Source of the DNA: Caulobacter sp. Root343
Lineage (GTDB): Bacteria; Pseudomonadota; Alphaproteobacteria; Caulobacterales; Caulobacteraceae
NCBI RefSeq assembly: GCF_001425745.1
Contig: NZ_LMDF01000001.1
Location: 477,154 to 541,153 of the forward strand
DNA length: 64,000 nucleotides
Reading direction: 5' to 3'
Program-made: the position numbers and the translations under genes
In this document: positions 26,041 to 33,988 of the stretch, one piece after another
Numbering within the stretch: the first letter of the stretch is position 1
Layout: each line of letters opens with the position of its first letter
The notes under the pieces: model-generated
Database searches by the model: none
Told to the model about the DNA's origin: nothing
What the model saw: only the letters and a program-made list of their open reading frames with translations

Positions 26041-28617
26041 GTGAACGCATCCAGCAAACTCGTGGGCGCTCTGCTGCTCACGTCGTGCATTGTCGCGCCG
26101 GGCGTGGCCGCGGCTCAGTCCGGCCAAGCCGTGACGGTGGAGGAAGTGGTCGTCACCGGCCAGCGCGCTTCCGACCGTGACTCGCTGTTGAAAAAGCGCG
26201 ACGCCGTCAGCGCCGTCGAGGTGGTCTCGGCCAACGACGTCGGCAAGCTGCCCGACCAGAACGTCGCCGAATCCGTCCGTCGCCTGACCGGCGTCTCGGT
26301 CGCCACCGACAAGGGCGAAGGCCGCTACCTGATCATCCGCGGCATCGAGCCGAACCTGGCCAATGTCACGATCAACAACCAGACCGCCTCGGCCCCCGAG
26401 CCGGAGTCGCGCAACGTCAAGCTGGACGACATCCCCTCGGCCCTGATCGGCTCGGTGACGGTCGTGAAGTCGCTGACCGCCGACCTCGACGCCAACGCCA
26501 TCGCCGGCCAGGTCGACATCAACACCCTGACGGCCTTCGACCGGAAGAAGAACATCCTCAGCGCCCGCTACGTGCGGGGCGTCTATGAGAACAGCGACCG
26601 CAAGGCCAACGAAGGCGACGTGTCGGTCGGCGGCAAGTTCGGTCCCGAGAAGCAGTTCGGCCTGGTCCTGGCCCTGAACTATTCCAAGCGTCCGTCCTAT
26701 TCCGAGGACATCCTGGCCACCAGCCGCCAGGTCGTGAACGGCGTCGATCTGCCGGCCGAGATGGACCAGCGCATCTACGATCCGGCCTGGCGCACCCGCA
26801 AGGGCGCGGTGGCCAACTTCGACTGGCGCCCGACCGATGCGGTCAAGCTGTACGCCCGGGTCATGTATTCCGAGTTCGGCGACAGCGAGAGCCGCAACCG
26901 CTTCCGCTTCTTCTTCCCGGGCTCGGCGGCCAGCTATTCCAACCTGACGGCCGACGGCGGCGACATCAATGTCGGCTCGACCACGGCCCGCCGCCTGTTC
27001 CGCCAGCGCAGCGAGACCACCGACACCACCACCTTCTCGGTCGGCGGCGACGTCTATTGGGGACCCGGGACGCTGACGGTCCAGGCCACCCACGCCAAGT
27101 CGAACAAGAAGGACCCGATCCGTGACGAGGTCGAGTTCCGCGCCGCCGCCTCCACCGGCCTCGGGGCCAGCTTCCGCCTCGGCGACGAGATGCCCGACGG
27201 CTTCACGATCAACGCCGCGGCGCTGAATCCGGCCAACTATCGCCTGAACAATTACAAGCGGGTCTCGCGCAAGGCCGGCGAAGCGCTGAACCAGGTGCGC
27301 GTCGACTACAAGCTGCCGATCTCCAGCTCGGGCGAAGGCAGTTACCTGAAGTTCGGCGCCAAGTACCTGAAGCGCAACCGCTTCCAGGACCAGACCGGCC
27401 GGACGTTCACGGCGACCGGCGCGGCCGCCGCCCAGACCCTGGCCGCGTTCACCGCCGACACCTTCCCGCTGATTTCCGACGGCAAGTACCGCTACGGCCC
27501 GACGATCGATTTCAAGGCCGCACGCAACTACGTCGACGGCAACCAGAGCCTGTTCACGGTCAACGGCGCGGACCAGATCTCGCAGTCGGTGACCTCGGAC
27601 TACAAGGTCGTCGAGAAGGTCACGGCCGCCTATGTGATGGCCAGCATCCAGAGGGGCGACCTGACCATCCTGCCGGGCGTGCGCGTCGAGCGCACCGAGG
27701 GCGACACCAAGGCCATCGCCTTCACCCCGACCACCACCCTGACCAGCAGCTACAACTCGTTCGGCGCGTACAGCTACACCAACTACTTCCCGAGCCTGAA
27801 CCTCAAGTACCAGTTCTCGTCGCACCTGTTGGCGCGCGGCGCGATCACCAAGGCTCTTGGCCGGCCGCCCTTCGTGGACCTGGCGCCGACGGTCACCGTC
27901 GACACCGCCAGCAACACGGTGAACATGGGCAACCCGAACCTGAAGCCGCAGAAGGCCACCAACTACGATCTGTCGCTGGAATACTACTTCCCCAGCGAGG
28001 GCGGCATCTCGATCGGCCTGTTCCACAAGGACATCGAGAACCCGATCTTCAACTCCACCGCCACCGGCCAGAACGGCACGTTCGGCGGCGTGGCCCTGAC
28101 CAACGCCATCGTCAATTCCTACGCCAACGGCACGAAGGCGTCGGTGACGGGTCTGGAATTCAACATCCAGAAGCCGCTGACCTTCCTGCCGTCGCCGCTG
28201 GACGGTTTCGGGGTCAACTTCAACATGACCTTCACGGACGGCGAGCTGAAGGTTCCCGGCCGCAGCGTGAAGACCCCGCTGATCGGCCAGGCGGACAAGA
28301 TCGCCAGCGCCCAGGTCTACTATGAGAAGTACGGCTTCTCGGGGCGCGTGGCCTACACCTACCACGCGGCCTATCTGGACACCGACGGCGGGCTGAACAT
28401 CAGCGACGCCACCGGCCGCTCGGACGGCTACTTCGGGGCCCTCAGCACCCTCGACGCCAAGGTCGCCTACAAGGTCACCAAGCAGTTCGAGATCTTCGCC
28501 GAGGCCAACAACCTCAACGACGCGAGCGACTACTACTTCTTCCGCACCAGCGATCGTTTCCGCGAGGGCGAGAGCTACGGGCGGTCGTACCGCTTCGGCC
28601 TGTCCTTCACCTACTGA
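26041..28617 (+). CDS. TonB-dependent receptor, inositol regulon candidate
   Basis: An 858-residue outer-membrane receptor of the Xanthomonas/Caulobacter type. It has a signal peptide (MNASSKLVGALLLTSCIVAPGVAAAQ), TonB box VEEVVVTGQR, a plug domain (NVAESVRRLTGVSVATDKGE ... YLIIRGIEPNLANVTINNQ ... DANAIAGQVDINT) and a beta-barrel ending in YRFGLSFTY. The GTG start is preceded by GGAGGG. The promoter contains an operator nearly the same as that of the histidine-acid phytase, so the likely cargo is phytate, a lower inositol phosphate or inositol. A terminator follows, then a triosephosphate isomerase. The substrate is inference. Confidence 0.93.
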   Translation: MNASSKLVGALLLTSCIVAPGVAAAQSGQAVTVEEVVVTGQRASDRDSLLKKRDAVSAVEVVSANDVGKLPDQNVAESVRRLTGVSVATDKGEGRYLIIRGIEPNLANVTINNQTASAPEPESRNVKLDDIPSALIGSVTVVKSLTADLDANAIAGQVDINTLTAFDRKKNILSARYVRGVYENSDRKANEGDVSVGGKFGPEKQFGLVLALNYSKRPSYSEDILATSRQVVNGVDLPAEMDQRIYDPAWRTRKGAVANFDWRPTDAVKLYARVMYSEFGDSESRNRFRFFFPGSAASYSNLTADGGDINVGSTTARRLFRQRSETTDTTTFSVGGDVYWGPGTLTVQATHAKSNKKDPIRDEVEFRAAASTGLGASFRLGDEMPDGFTINAAALNPANYRLNNYKRVSRKAGEALNQVRVDYKLPISSSGEGSYLKFGAKYLKRNRFQDQTGRTFTATGAAAAQTLAAFTADTFPLISDGKYRYGPTIDFKAARNYVDGNQSLFTVNGADQISQSVTSDYKVVEKVTAAYVMASIQRGDLTILPGVRVERTEGDTKAIAFTPTTTLTSSYNSFGAYSYTNYFPSLNLKYQFSSHLLARGAITKALGRPPFVDLAPTVTVDTASNTVNMGNPNLKPQKATNYDLSLEYYFPSEGGISIGLFHKDIENPIFNSTATGQNGTFGGVALTNAIVNSYANGTKASVTGLEFNIQKPLTFLPSPLDGFGVNFNMTFTDGELKVPGRSVKTPLIGQADKIASAQVYYEKYGFSGRVAYTYHAAYLDTDGGLNISDATGRSDGYFGALSTLDAKVAYKVTKQFEIFAEANNLNDASDYYFFRTSDRFREGESYGRSYRFGLSFTY

Positions 28618-28634
28618 TCTCGAAACCCTCCCTG

Positions 28635-28670
28635 GGCCGGTCGCTGGCGAAAGCCGCGGCCGGCCTTTTT
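28635..28670 (+). terminator. Terminator after the receptor gene
   Basis: GGCCGG (28635-28640) pairs with CCGGCC (28660-28665), with an inner TGGC/GCC helix around GAAA, followed by TTTTT. It separates the receptor from the isomerase, which would need readthrough or its own promoter. Confidence 0.8.
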
Positions 28671-28695
28671 CGTATCTACCTGTCGGAAAACATCC

Positions 28696-29430
28696 ATGTC
28701 TCCGAACTCTTCGGCGCGCCTGATCGTCGGCAATTGGAAGATGAACGGCGACCTGGCCCTGCTGGACGCCCTGGCGGCCGGTCTCGCCGGCGGCGGCTGG
28801 ACGGGACAAGCGGTGGTCTGCCCTCCGGCCACCCTGTTGGCGCAGGCCCATCGCCGCCTCGCGCCGCTGGGCGTCGAGGTCGGCGCTCAGGACTGCCACG
28901 CGGCTCAACGCGGCGCTCACACCGGCGATCTTTCGGCGACCCTGTTGGCCCGGGCCGGCGCGCATCGGGTGATCCTCGGCCATTCCGAACGTCGTCAGGC
29001 TTATGGCGAACCCGACGAACGGGTACGGGACAAGGCCGTCGCCGCCGTCGAGGCGGGCTTGGCGCCGATCATCTGCGTCGGCGACACCGCCGAGGACCGC
29101 GCGGCTGGCCGGGCGATCGAGGTGGTGCTCCGCCAGGCGCTGGCGGTGCTGGACGGACGCCTGAAGGGCATCGGCTGGGCCCTGGCCTACGAACCGGTCT
29201 GGGCGATCGGCGCGGGCGCGGCGGCGGGCCGGGATGATATCGTCACGATGCATGGGGCGATCCGCGCCGCGCTCAACGAGGTCTGGAGCGAGCGGCCGCC
29301 GATCCTCTATGGCGGCTCGGTGACGCCGGACAACGCCGCCGCGATCCTGGACTTTTCGGAAGTCGACGGATTGCTGATCGGCGGTGCGTCGCTGCGGGCC
29401 GACCAGTTCGCCAGCATCCTGCGCGGCTGA
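28696..29430 (+). CDS. tpiA: Triosephosphate isomerase paralogue
   Basis: Interconverts DHAP and glyceraldehyde 3-phosphate. The 244-residue TIM barrel has NWKMN with catalytic Lys15, LGHSERR with His96, AYEPVWAIGAG with Glu166, and the phosphate-binding loop YGGSV and IGGASL. All catalytic residues are present, so the enzyme should be active. It is probably a second copy, since the chromosomal glycolytic tpiA normally sits beside other genes. Placement at the end of the inositol region fits conversion of DHAP released by the IolC-DUF2090 aldolase. Whether a second copy exists elsewhere cannot be seen here. Confidence 0.93.
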   Translation: MSPNSSARLIVGNWKMNGDLALLDALAAGLAGGGWTGQAVVCPPATLLAQAHRRLAPLGVEVGAQDCHAAQRGAHTGDLSATLLARAGAHRVILGHSERRQAYGEPDERVRDKAVAAVEAGLAPIICVGDTAEDRAAGRAIEVVLRQALAVLDGRLKGIGWALAYEPVWAIGAGAAAGRDDIVTMHGAIRAALNEVWSERPPILYGGSVTPDNAAAILDFSEVDGLLIGGASLRADQFASILRG

Positions 29431-29458
29431 GCGCCTAGCCGTCCCAAGCGCCCGATCG

Positions 29459-29962
29459 TCAGCCGACCGCGTGCAGGGCGCGGTTCCAAGCGACGAGGGC
29501 GGGGCCCGGTGTGAAGGCGACGTCGTCCGCGCTGACCGTGAAGATCGAGTGGGTCCCCGCGTCGATCGCCATCTCGACCTGGCACACCGCGCGCGCCACG
29601 CCGCCTCGATAGAGCGGCGCGGCGGCGGGCAGGCTCCAGCGGGCCGGATCGAACCGCTCCGCCGCCTTGGCGCTGCTGGCGAAGCGGTGCGCCTCGTCAT
29701 GGTCGTCCTGGCCCAGAAGCGCGACCGACAGGGTCGTCGCGCCCAGCAAGGCGTCGTGGCACCCCGCTTCCTTGCGCACGCAGAACAGGAAGCGGGGCGG
29801 ATCCACCGACAGGCCGGTGATCGAGCTGACCAGCAGGCCGCGCGGCGTCGCCCCGTCCCAGCACGCGACGATGGCGACGCCGCTCGCCAGGTGGGCCAGC
29901 ACCTCCCTGAAATCGACGGCGGACGTCGAGATCGGCGGCGAAGCGGCGTCGTAGGGGGCCAT
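29459..29962 (-). CDS. Flavin reductase (FMN reductase domain)
   Basis: A 167-residue flavin-reductase-like protein that would supply reduced FMN to the monooxygenase encoded three bases upstream. Family features are FREVLAHLASGVAIVACWDG, GLLVSSITGLSVDPPRFLFCV, LSVALLGQDDHDEAHRFAS and DAGTHSIFTVSADDVAF, which resemble HpaC/RutF/SsuE-partner reductases. It is the last gene of the leftward sulfur-related operon that begins at 36157. It has no signal peptide and should be cytoplasmic. Confidence 0.9.
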   Translation of the reverse strand: MAPYDAASPPISTSAVDFREVLAHLASGVAIVACWDGATPRGLLVSSITGLSVDPPRFLFCVRKEAGCHDALLGATTLSVALLGQDDHDEAHRFASSAKAAERFDPARWSLPAAAPLYRGGVARAVCQVEMAIDAGTHSIFTVSADDVAFTPGPALVAWNRALHAVG

Positions 29963-29965
29963 GGG

Positions 29966-31060
29966 CTAGCTCGCGGCCTTGGCTAGGCGAAGGTCGCGCT
30001 CGGCCACCAGCTGGCGGACCAGCGGGATCAGGTCGCGGCCATAACTGATGGCGTCCTCGACCGGGTCGAAGCCGCGGATCAGGAAGGTCGAGACGCCCAG
30101 GTCGTAATAGTCCAGCAGGCTCTCGGCGACCTGTTCGGGCGTGCCCACCAGGCCCGTGGAGTTGCCTTGCGCCCCGGTGACGCCGGCGACGCCGGTCCAC
30201 AGGCGCTTGTCGAGGCGGGAGCCCTGGGCGGCGGCGTCCAGCAGGCGCTGCGAGCCGGCGTTGGGCGGGCGGTGACCCGTGGTCGGCAGGCCGGCGGCTT
30301 CGCGCAGGGCCTTGGCGCGGGCGACGATGTCGTCGGCGCGGGCCCAGGCGGCTTCCTCGGTGTCGGCGATCACCGGGCGCAGCGACAGCGAGAACCGCAC
30401 CTGGCGGCCGTGCCGGGCGGCGGCCGCGCGGACGCGGGCGATGGTCTCGCGCACCTGGGCCTGGGTCTCGCCCCACAGGGCGTAGATGTCGGCGTGCTTG
30501 CCGGCCACCGGGATCGCCGCGTCGGACGAGCCGCCGAAATAGATTGGGATGTGCGGCGCCTGCAGCGGCTTCACCGCGCCGAAGCCCTGGTCGACCTTGT
30601 AGTACTTGCCCGCGTAGTCGAACGGCTTGTCGCCGGTCCACTCGGCGCGGACGATGTCGAGATATTCGCTGGTGCGGGCGTAGCGCTCGTCCTTGGTCAG
30701 GTGATCGCCGTCCTTGGCCAGTTCCTCGTCCGAGCCGCCGGTGATGATGTGGACGGCGACGCGGCCGCCTGTGAAGTGGTCCAGCGTCGCCAGTTGGCGC
30801 GCGGCCAGGGTCGGCTGGGTGAAGCCCGGACGGTGGGCGATCATGAAGTTCAGCCTCGTGGTCACCGAGGCGGCGTGGGCCACGACCAGCTGGCTTTCCG
30901 GGCCGGTCGAGTGGAAGGCCACGAGGGCGCGGTCGAAGCCGCCTTCCTCATGCACCCGGGCGGTCTTCTCGACATAGGCCACGTCGATCGCGGGGCCGGA
31001 CGGCGGATGGATCTCGGACGCGTGCTGCGTGCCGATGAAACCGATGAATTCGACGCTCAT
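29966..31060 (-). CDS. FMNH2-dependent monooxygenase (SsuD/SfnG-like)
   Basis: A 364-residue bacterial-luciferase-like monooxygenase of the alkanesulfonate/dimethylsulfone group, which desulfonates organosulfur compounds to sulfite using FMNH2 and O2. Conserved stretches include GGFDRALVAFHSTGPESQLV, MIAHRPGFTQPTLAARQLAT, GGRVAVHIITGG, GDHLTKDERYARTSEYLDI, PIYFGGSSDAAI and GTPEQVAESLLDYYDLGVST. It is co-encoded with its flavin reductase (three-base gap) and lies in a region rich in sulfur functions. The substrate (sulfonate, sulfone or related) cannot be decided from sequence. Confidence 0.9.
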   Translation of the reverse strand: MSVEFIGFIGTQHASEIHPPSGPAIDVAYVEKTARVHEEGGFDRALVAFHSTGPESQLVVAHAASVTTRLNFMIAHRPGFTQPTLAARQLATLDHFTGGRVAVHIITGGSDEELAKDGDHLTKDERYARTSEYLDIVRAEWTGDKPFDYAGKYYKVDQGFGAVKPLQAPHIPIYFGGSSDAAIPVAGKHADIYALWGETQAQVRETIARVRAAAARHGRQVRFSLSLRPVIADTEEAAWARADDIVARAKALREAAGLPTTGHRPPNAGSQRLLDAAAQGSRLDKRLWTGVAGVTGAQGNSTGLVGTPEQVAESLLDYYDLGVSTFLIRGFDPVEDAISYGRDLIPLVRQLVAERDLRLAKAAS

Positions 31061-31148
31061 GTTGGGCTCCAGTCTTGTCGGGTTGAACCTTAGGGACGAC
31101 CTCGCCCGGCGATGAGCGAGGAGTTCTCAAGCGAGTTATGGGGAGGGC

Positions 31149-31790
31149 TCATCGAACCCCTTCGGGCGCGGCCTCCTTGCGCAGGGCGCGGACCACGGAG
31201 GGGCGGGCGAAGGCGCGGGCGGCCTTGGCGCTCCAGGCGGGATAGTTGGCGGTGTCGATCTGCCGGCGCTCGGCCCAGCGCCAGATGACCAGGGCATAGG
31301 CGTCGACGGCGCTGAAGCTCTCGCCCAGCAGCCACGGACCAGGACCTTGGGCCAGTCGCTCGATATCGGTCAGGGTGCGGGCGAAGCGCGCCTCGCCGGG
31401 CGTGGCCAGGGCGGCCTTCACCGTCTCGTCGTCGGCGTAGCGTTCCGGCCGGGCGATCTGGGCGAAGGCCACGTGCACGGTGCTGGCGAACCAGCTCATC
31501 ACCTCATAGGCCTTGGCCAGCTTCAGCGGGTCGGCCAGGGGCAACAGTTCGCTGTGCGGGTAGCGGTGGGCCAGATAGGCGAGGATCGCCAGCACCTCGG
31601 TCACCGGCTGACCGCCGACCACCAGGGTCGGTACGCGGCCGCGTGGATTGACCTTCAGGTAGTCCGGCTTGCGCTGATCGCCGGCCGCCAGGTCCAGACG
31701 GTGGGCGGCATAGGGGATGTCGATCTCCTCCAACGCCACCAGCGGGGCGAGGGACGAGGCGCCGGGCGCGAAATAGAGCTGCAGGGCCAT
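31149..31790 (-). CDS. Glutathione S-transferase family protein
   Basis: A 213-residue GST with an N-terminal thioredoxin-like glutathione-binding domain (LYFAPGASSLAPLVALEEID; NPRGRVPTLVVGG and the turn QPVTEVLAILAYLA) and an all-helical C-terminal domain containing SAVDAYALVIWRWAER. The SxAP motif near residues 12-15 resembles beta-class enzymes. It sits between the monooxygenase and rhodanese genes. In this setting it might cleave thioethers or form and break glutathione conjugates of an organosulfur substrate, which is inference. Confidence 0.9.
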   Translation of the reverse strand: MALQLYFAPGASSLAPLVALEEIDIPYAAHRLDLAAGDQRKPDYLKVNPRGRVPTLVVGGQPVTEVLAILAYLAHRYPHSELLPLADPLKLAKAYEVMSWFASTVHVAFAQIARPERYADDETVKAALATPGEARFARTLTDIERLAQGPGPWLLGESFSAVDAYALVIWRWAERRQIDTANYPAWSAKAARAFARPSVVRALRKEAAPEGVR

Positions 31791-31798
31791 CTCGCGCC

Positions 31799-33376
31799 TC
31801 AGATCACGTAGAAGCCGTGCGAGCCGTCGCGGGCCAGCTGGTCGACCAGGCCGAACTCCCAGTCGAGATAGGCCTGCATGGCTTCGGCCGCGTTGTCCGT
31901 GCCCTCGTAGGGACGCTTGTAGACGTCGGTCGGGGCGTTGGCGGCGCGGGTCAGGCCCGCCTCGACGGCGCGGCCGGCGGCGATCCAGGCCTCGGTCCCG
32001 CCGGCCAGGACGCGCACGGGTCGATCTGTCAGCTCCTCCAGCTCCGGCGCGGCGAGCGCGGCTAGGACGCCGTCGGGCGAGGTCAGGACGATGGCTCGAT
32101 CCTCGGGCAACTGCTCCAGGGCTTCAGCCAACTGGGCGCGGATCGCGAACCAGGCGCCGGGGACGTGGGCCTTACGGTGGCGAGGGCTGGGGGCGAGATC
32201 GACCACCACAACGGCCTCGTCGGCGATCGCCTGGGCCAGGTCGCGCGGCGAGAGCGCCTCGACGGTCGGCAACGGCGGCGGGCGCGGCGTCCACGCGCCG
32301 GTCTCCAGCTCGCCGTCGAAGCCGCCGTCCAGGACATAGACCTCCCAGCCCAACTGAGCCAACCACGAGGCGGTCATGTCGGCGCGCGGCCCCAGGTCGT
32401 CGGCCAGCACGATGCGCCCGCCGCGTACAGGCGCGAAGACGTCGGTCTCCTGCACCAGCTGACCGCCCGGCGCGGAGCGGAAGCCCGCGAGGTGGCCGGC
32501 CGCGTATTCCTCGGGCGTGCGGACGTCGAAGCGGTAGAGGGTGCGCTTGCGATCCTGGGCCAAGTCGGCCAGCCCCTCGGCGTCGATCCGCCGAACACCG
32601 GCGCGATAGGCGACGTCGCGGGCGCGGGTGCGAGCCTCGGACAGGGTCTGCTCGCGGACCTCGGGGAACTTCCGTGATTGGCCCTGCTCGAGCGTCTGCT
32701 GAGCCAGGGTCCAGCCGATGGTGCCGTTGCGCAGGGCGAAGACGGGATTGGGCAGACCGGCGTTGACCAGCGATTGGGCGCCGATCAGGCTGCGCGTGCG
32801 GCCGGCGCAGTTGACGATGATCGTGGTCGAGGGGTCGGGGGCCAGCTCGCGAGCTCGCAGCACCAGTTCGGCGCCGGGCGTGCTGATGCCGCCCGGGATG
32901 TTCATCACCGCGTATTCCTCGAACCGGCGGGCGTCGAGGATCACCTGGTCGGCCTGGGCGTCGATGCGGGCCTGGACCTCCTGGGCGGGCAGGGACGGGG
33001 TATGCCGCCGCGCCTCGACCAGCTCGCCGAACGCCTTGCTGTAGGAATTGACGTCCTGGAACAGCTCGTAGCCGGCGGCGCGCCAGCCGGCGAGGCCGTC
33101 CTTCAGGGCGTGGACGTTCGTGTACCCCAGGGCGGCCAGCCGCCGTCCGGCCGGCGGAACCAGGCCCTCGCCGTCGTCATAGAGGACGATCTTGGCGTCC
33201 TTGCGCGGCACGCGGTCCAGGATCTCGATCTCCAGCCGGGAGAGCGGCAGCTGCGAGGCGAACAGCGGGTGGGCCTTGGCGAAGGGGTCTTCCTCGCGAA
33301 GGTCCAGCAGGGCGATCTCGCGCCGCGCGATCAGGTCGGCCCGCACCTGCTGCGGCGTAATGTTGGGCAGGGTCAT
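31799..33376 (-). CDS. Four-domain rhodanese-like sulfurtransferase
   Basis: A 525-residue protein made of four rhodanese modules at about 8-105, 130-235, 275-375 and 385-480. Only the second has an active-site cysteine, Cys190 in VNCAGRTRS. At the equivalent loops the others read YDDGEG, ADDLGPRAD and TSPDGV and look inactive, presumably structural or binding modules. It should transfer sulfane sulfur to an acceptor. The start overlaps the stop of the dioxygenase-like gene by four bases (ATGA), tying it to thiol oxidation in the same operon. There is no signal peptide. Confidence 0.92.
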   Translation of the reverse strand: MTLPNITPQQVRADLIARREIALLDLREEDPFAKAHPLFASQLPLSRLEIEILDRVPRKDAKIVLYDDGEGLVPPAGRRLAALGYTNVHALKDGLAGWRAAGYELFQDVNSYSKAFGELVEARRHTPSLPAQEVQARIDAQADQVILDARRFEEYAVMNIPGGISTPGAELVLRARELAPDPSTTIIVNCAGRTRSLIGAQSLVNAGLPNPVFALRNGTIGWTLAQQTLEQGQSRKFPEVREQTLSEARTRARDVAYRAGVRRIDAEGLADLAQDRKRTLYRFDVRTPEEYAAGHLAGFRSAPGGQLVQETDVFAPVRGGRIVLADDLGPRADMTASWLAQLGWEVYVLDGGFDGELETGAWTPRPPPLPTVEALSPRDLAQAIADEAVVVVDLAPSPRHRKAHVPGAWFAIRAQLAEALEQLPEDRAIVLTSPDGVLAALAAPELEELTDRPVRVLAGGTEAWIAAGRAVEAGLTRAANAPTDVYKRPYEGTDNAAEAMQAYLDWEFGLVDQLARDGSHGFYVI

Positions 33377-33984
33377 TCGGCGGCTCCATAGGCCAGGGCG
33401 CTGGCGCGATCGAACAGGAGGGGCGGCGGGACGGCGGCGTAGCCGGACACGAACGGCTTGGGCCGCCCCTCGGCGTCGTAGGTGGCGCGGCGCACCGTAC
33501 CGATGTCGGCGCCATAGACGTGGATGCTGATCGACACGCGGTCGTCGAAGGCGTTGGCGACGCGGTGGATGTCGCCTACCGTCGGCGAGACCGCCTCGAC
33601 CTCGCCGGGTTCGAGCCGGTGGACCTCGCCGGTCGCCGCCAGGGTGTCGCCACGCTGCTCGTAGCGCTGCGACAGCTCGGCGCCACGCAGCACGCCGACC
33701 AGGCCCCAGACGGTATGGTCGTGGACGGGCGTCGCCTGGCCCGGCCCCCAGACGAAGCTGACCACAGAGGAGCGGCCGGCCGGGTCGCGGTGCAGCAGGT
33801 ACTGCTGGTAGCGCGTCGGGTCGGGTCGGCTCTGGGCTTCCGGCAGCCAGTCGTCGACCGAGACAAGTTGCGCAAGCAAAGCGCCGCCCTCGCGCAGGAT
33901 CACGGCCTCGTCGCCGGTCTGGTCCAGCAGGTCGGAAAGGTCGGCGACGAAGTCGGAGAGGCGGTGAGGGCGGTGCTGGCTCAT
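33373..33984 (-). CDS. Cysteine-dioxygenase-type thiol dioxygenase
   Basis: A 203-residue cupin of the cysteine/3-mercaptopropionate dioxygenase family, which oxidises a thiol to a sulfinate with Fe2+ and O2. Metal ligands are His88 and His90 (PVHDHTVWG) and His140 (GDIHRVAN). SFVWGPGQATPVHDHTVWGL is typical of the bacterial enzymes. It is translationally coupled to the rhodanese gene and lies five bases after the receptor stop. Cysteine versus mercaptopropionate or another thiol cannot be settled here. Confidence 0.9.
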   Translation of the reverse strand: MSQHRPHRLSDFVADLSDLLDQTGDEAVILREGGALLAQLVSVDDWLPEAQSRPDPTRYQQYLLHRDPAGRSSVVSFVWGPGQATPVHDHTVWGLVGVLRGAELSQRYEQRGDTLAATGEVHRLEPGEVEAVSPTVGDIHRVANAFDDRVSISIHVYGADIGTVRRATYDAEGRPKPFVSGYAAVPPPLLFDRASALAYGAAE

Positions 33985-33988
33985 CGGA

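Noticed and set aside
25780..29700. 1306-codon open frame opposite the inositol-regulon receptor and tpiA
   Set aside because: No domain and the same composition bias; the + strand genes explain the region fully.
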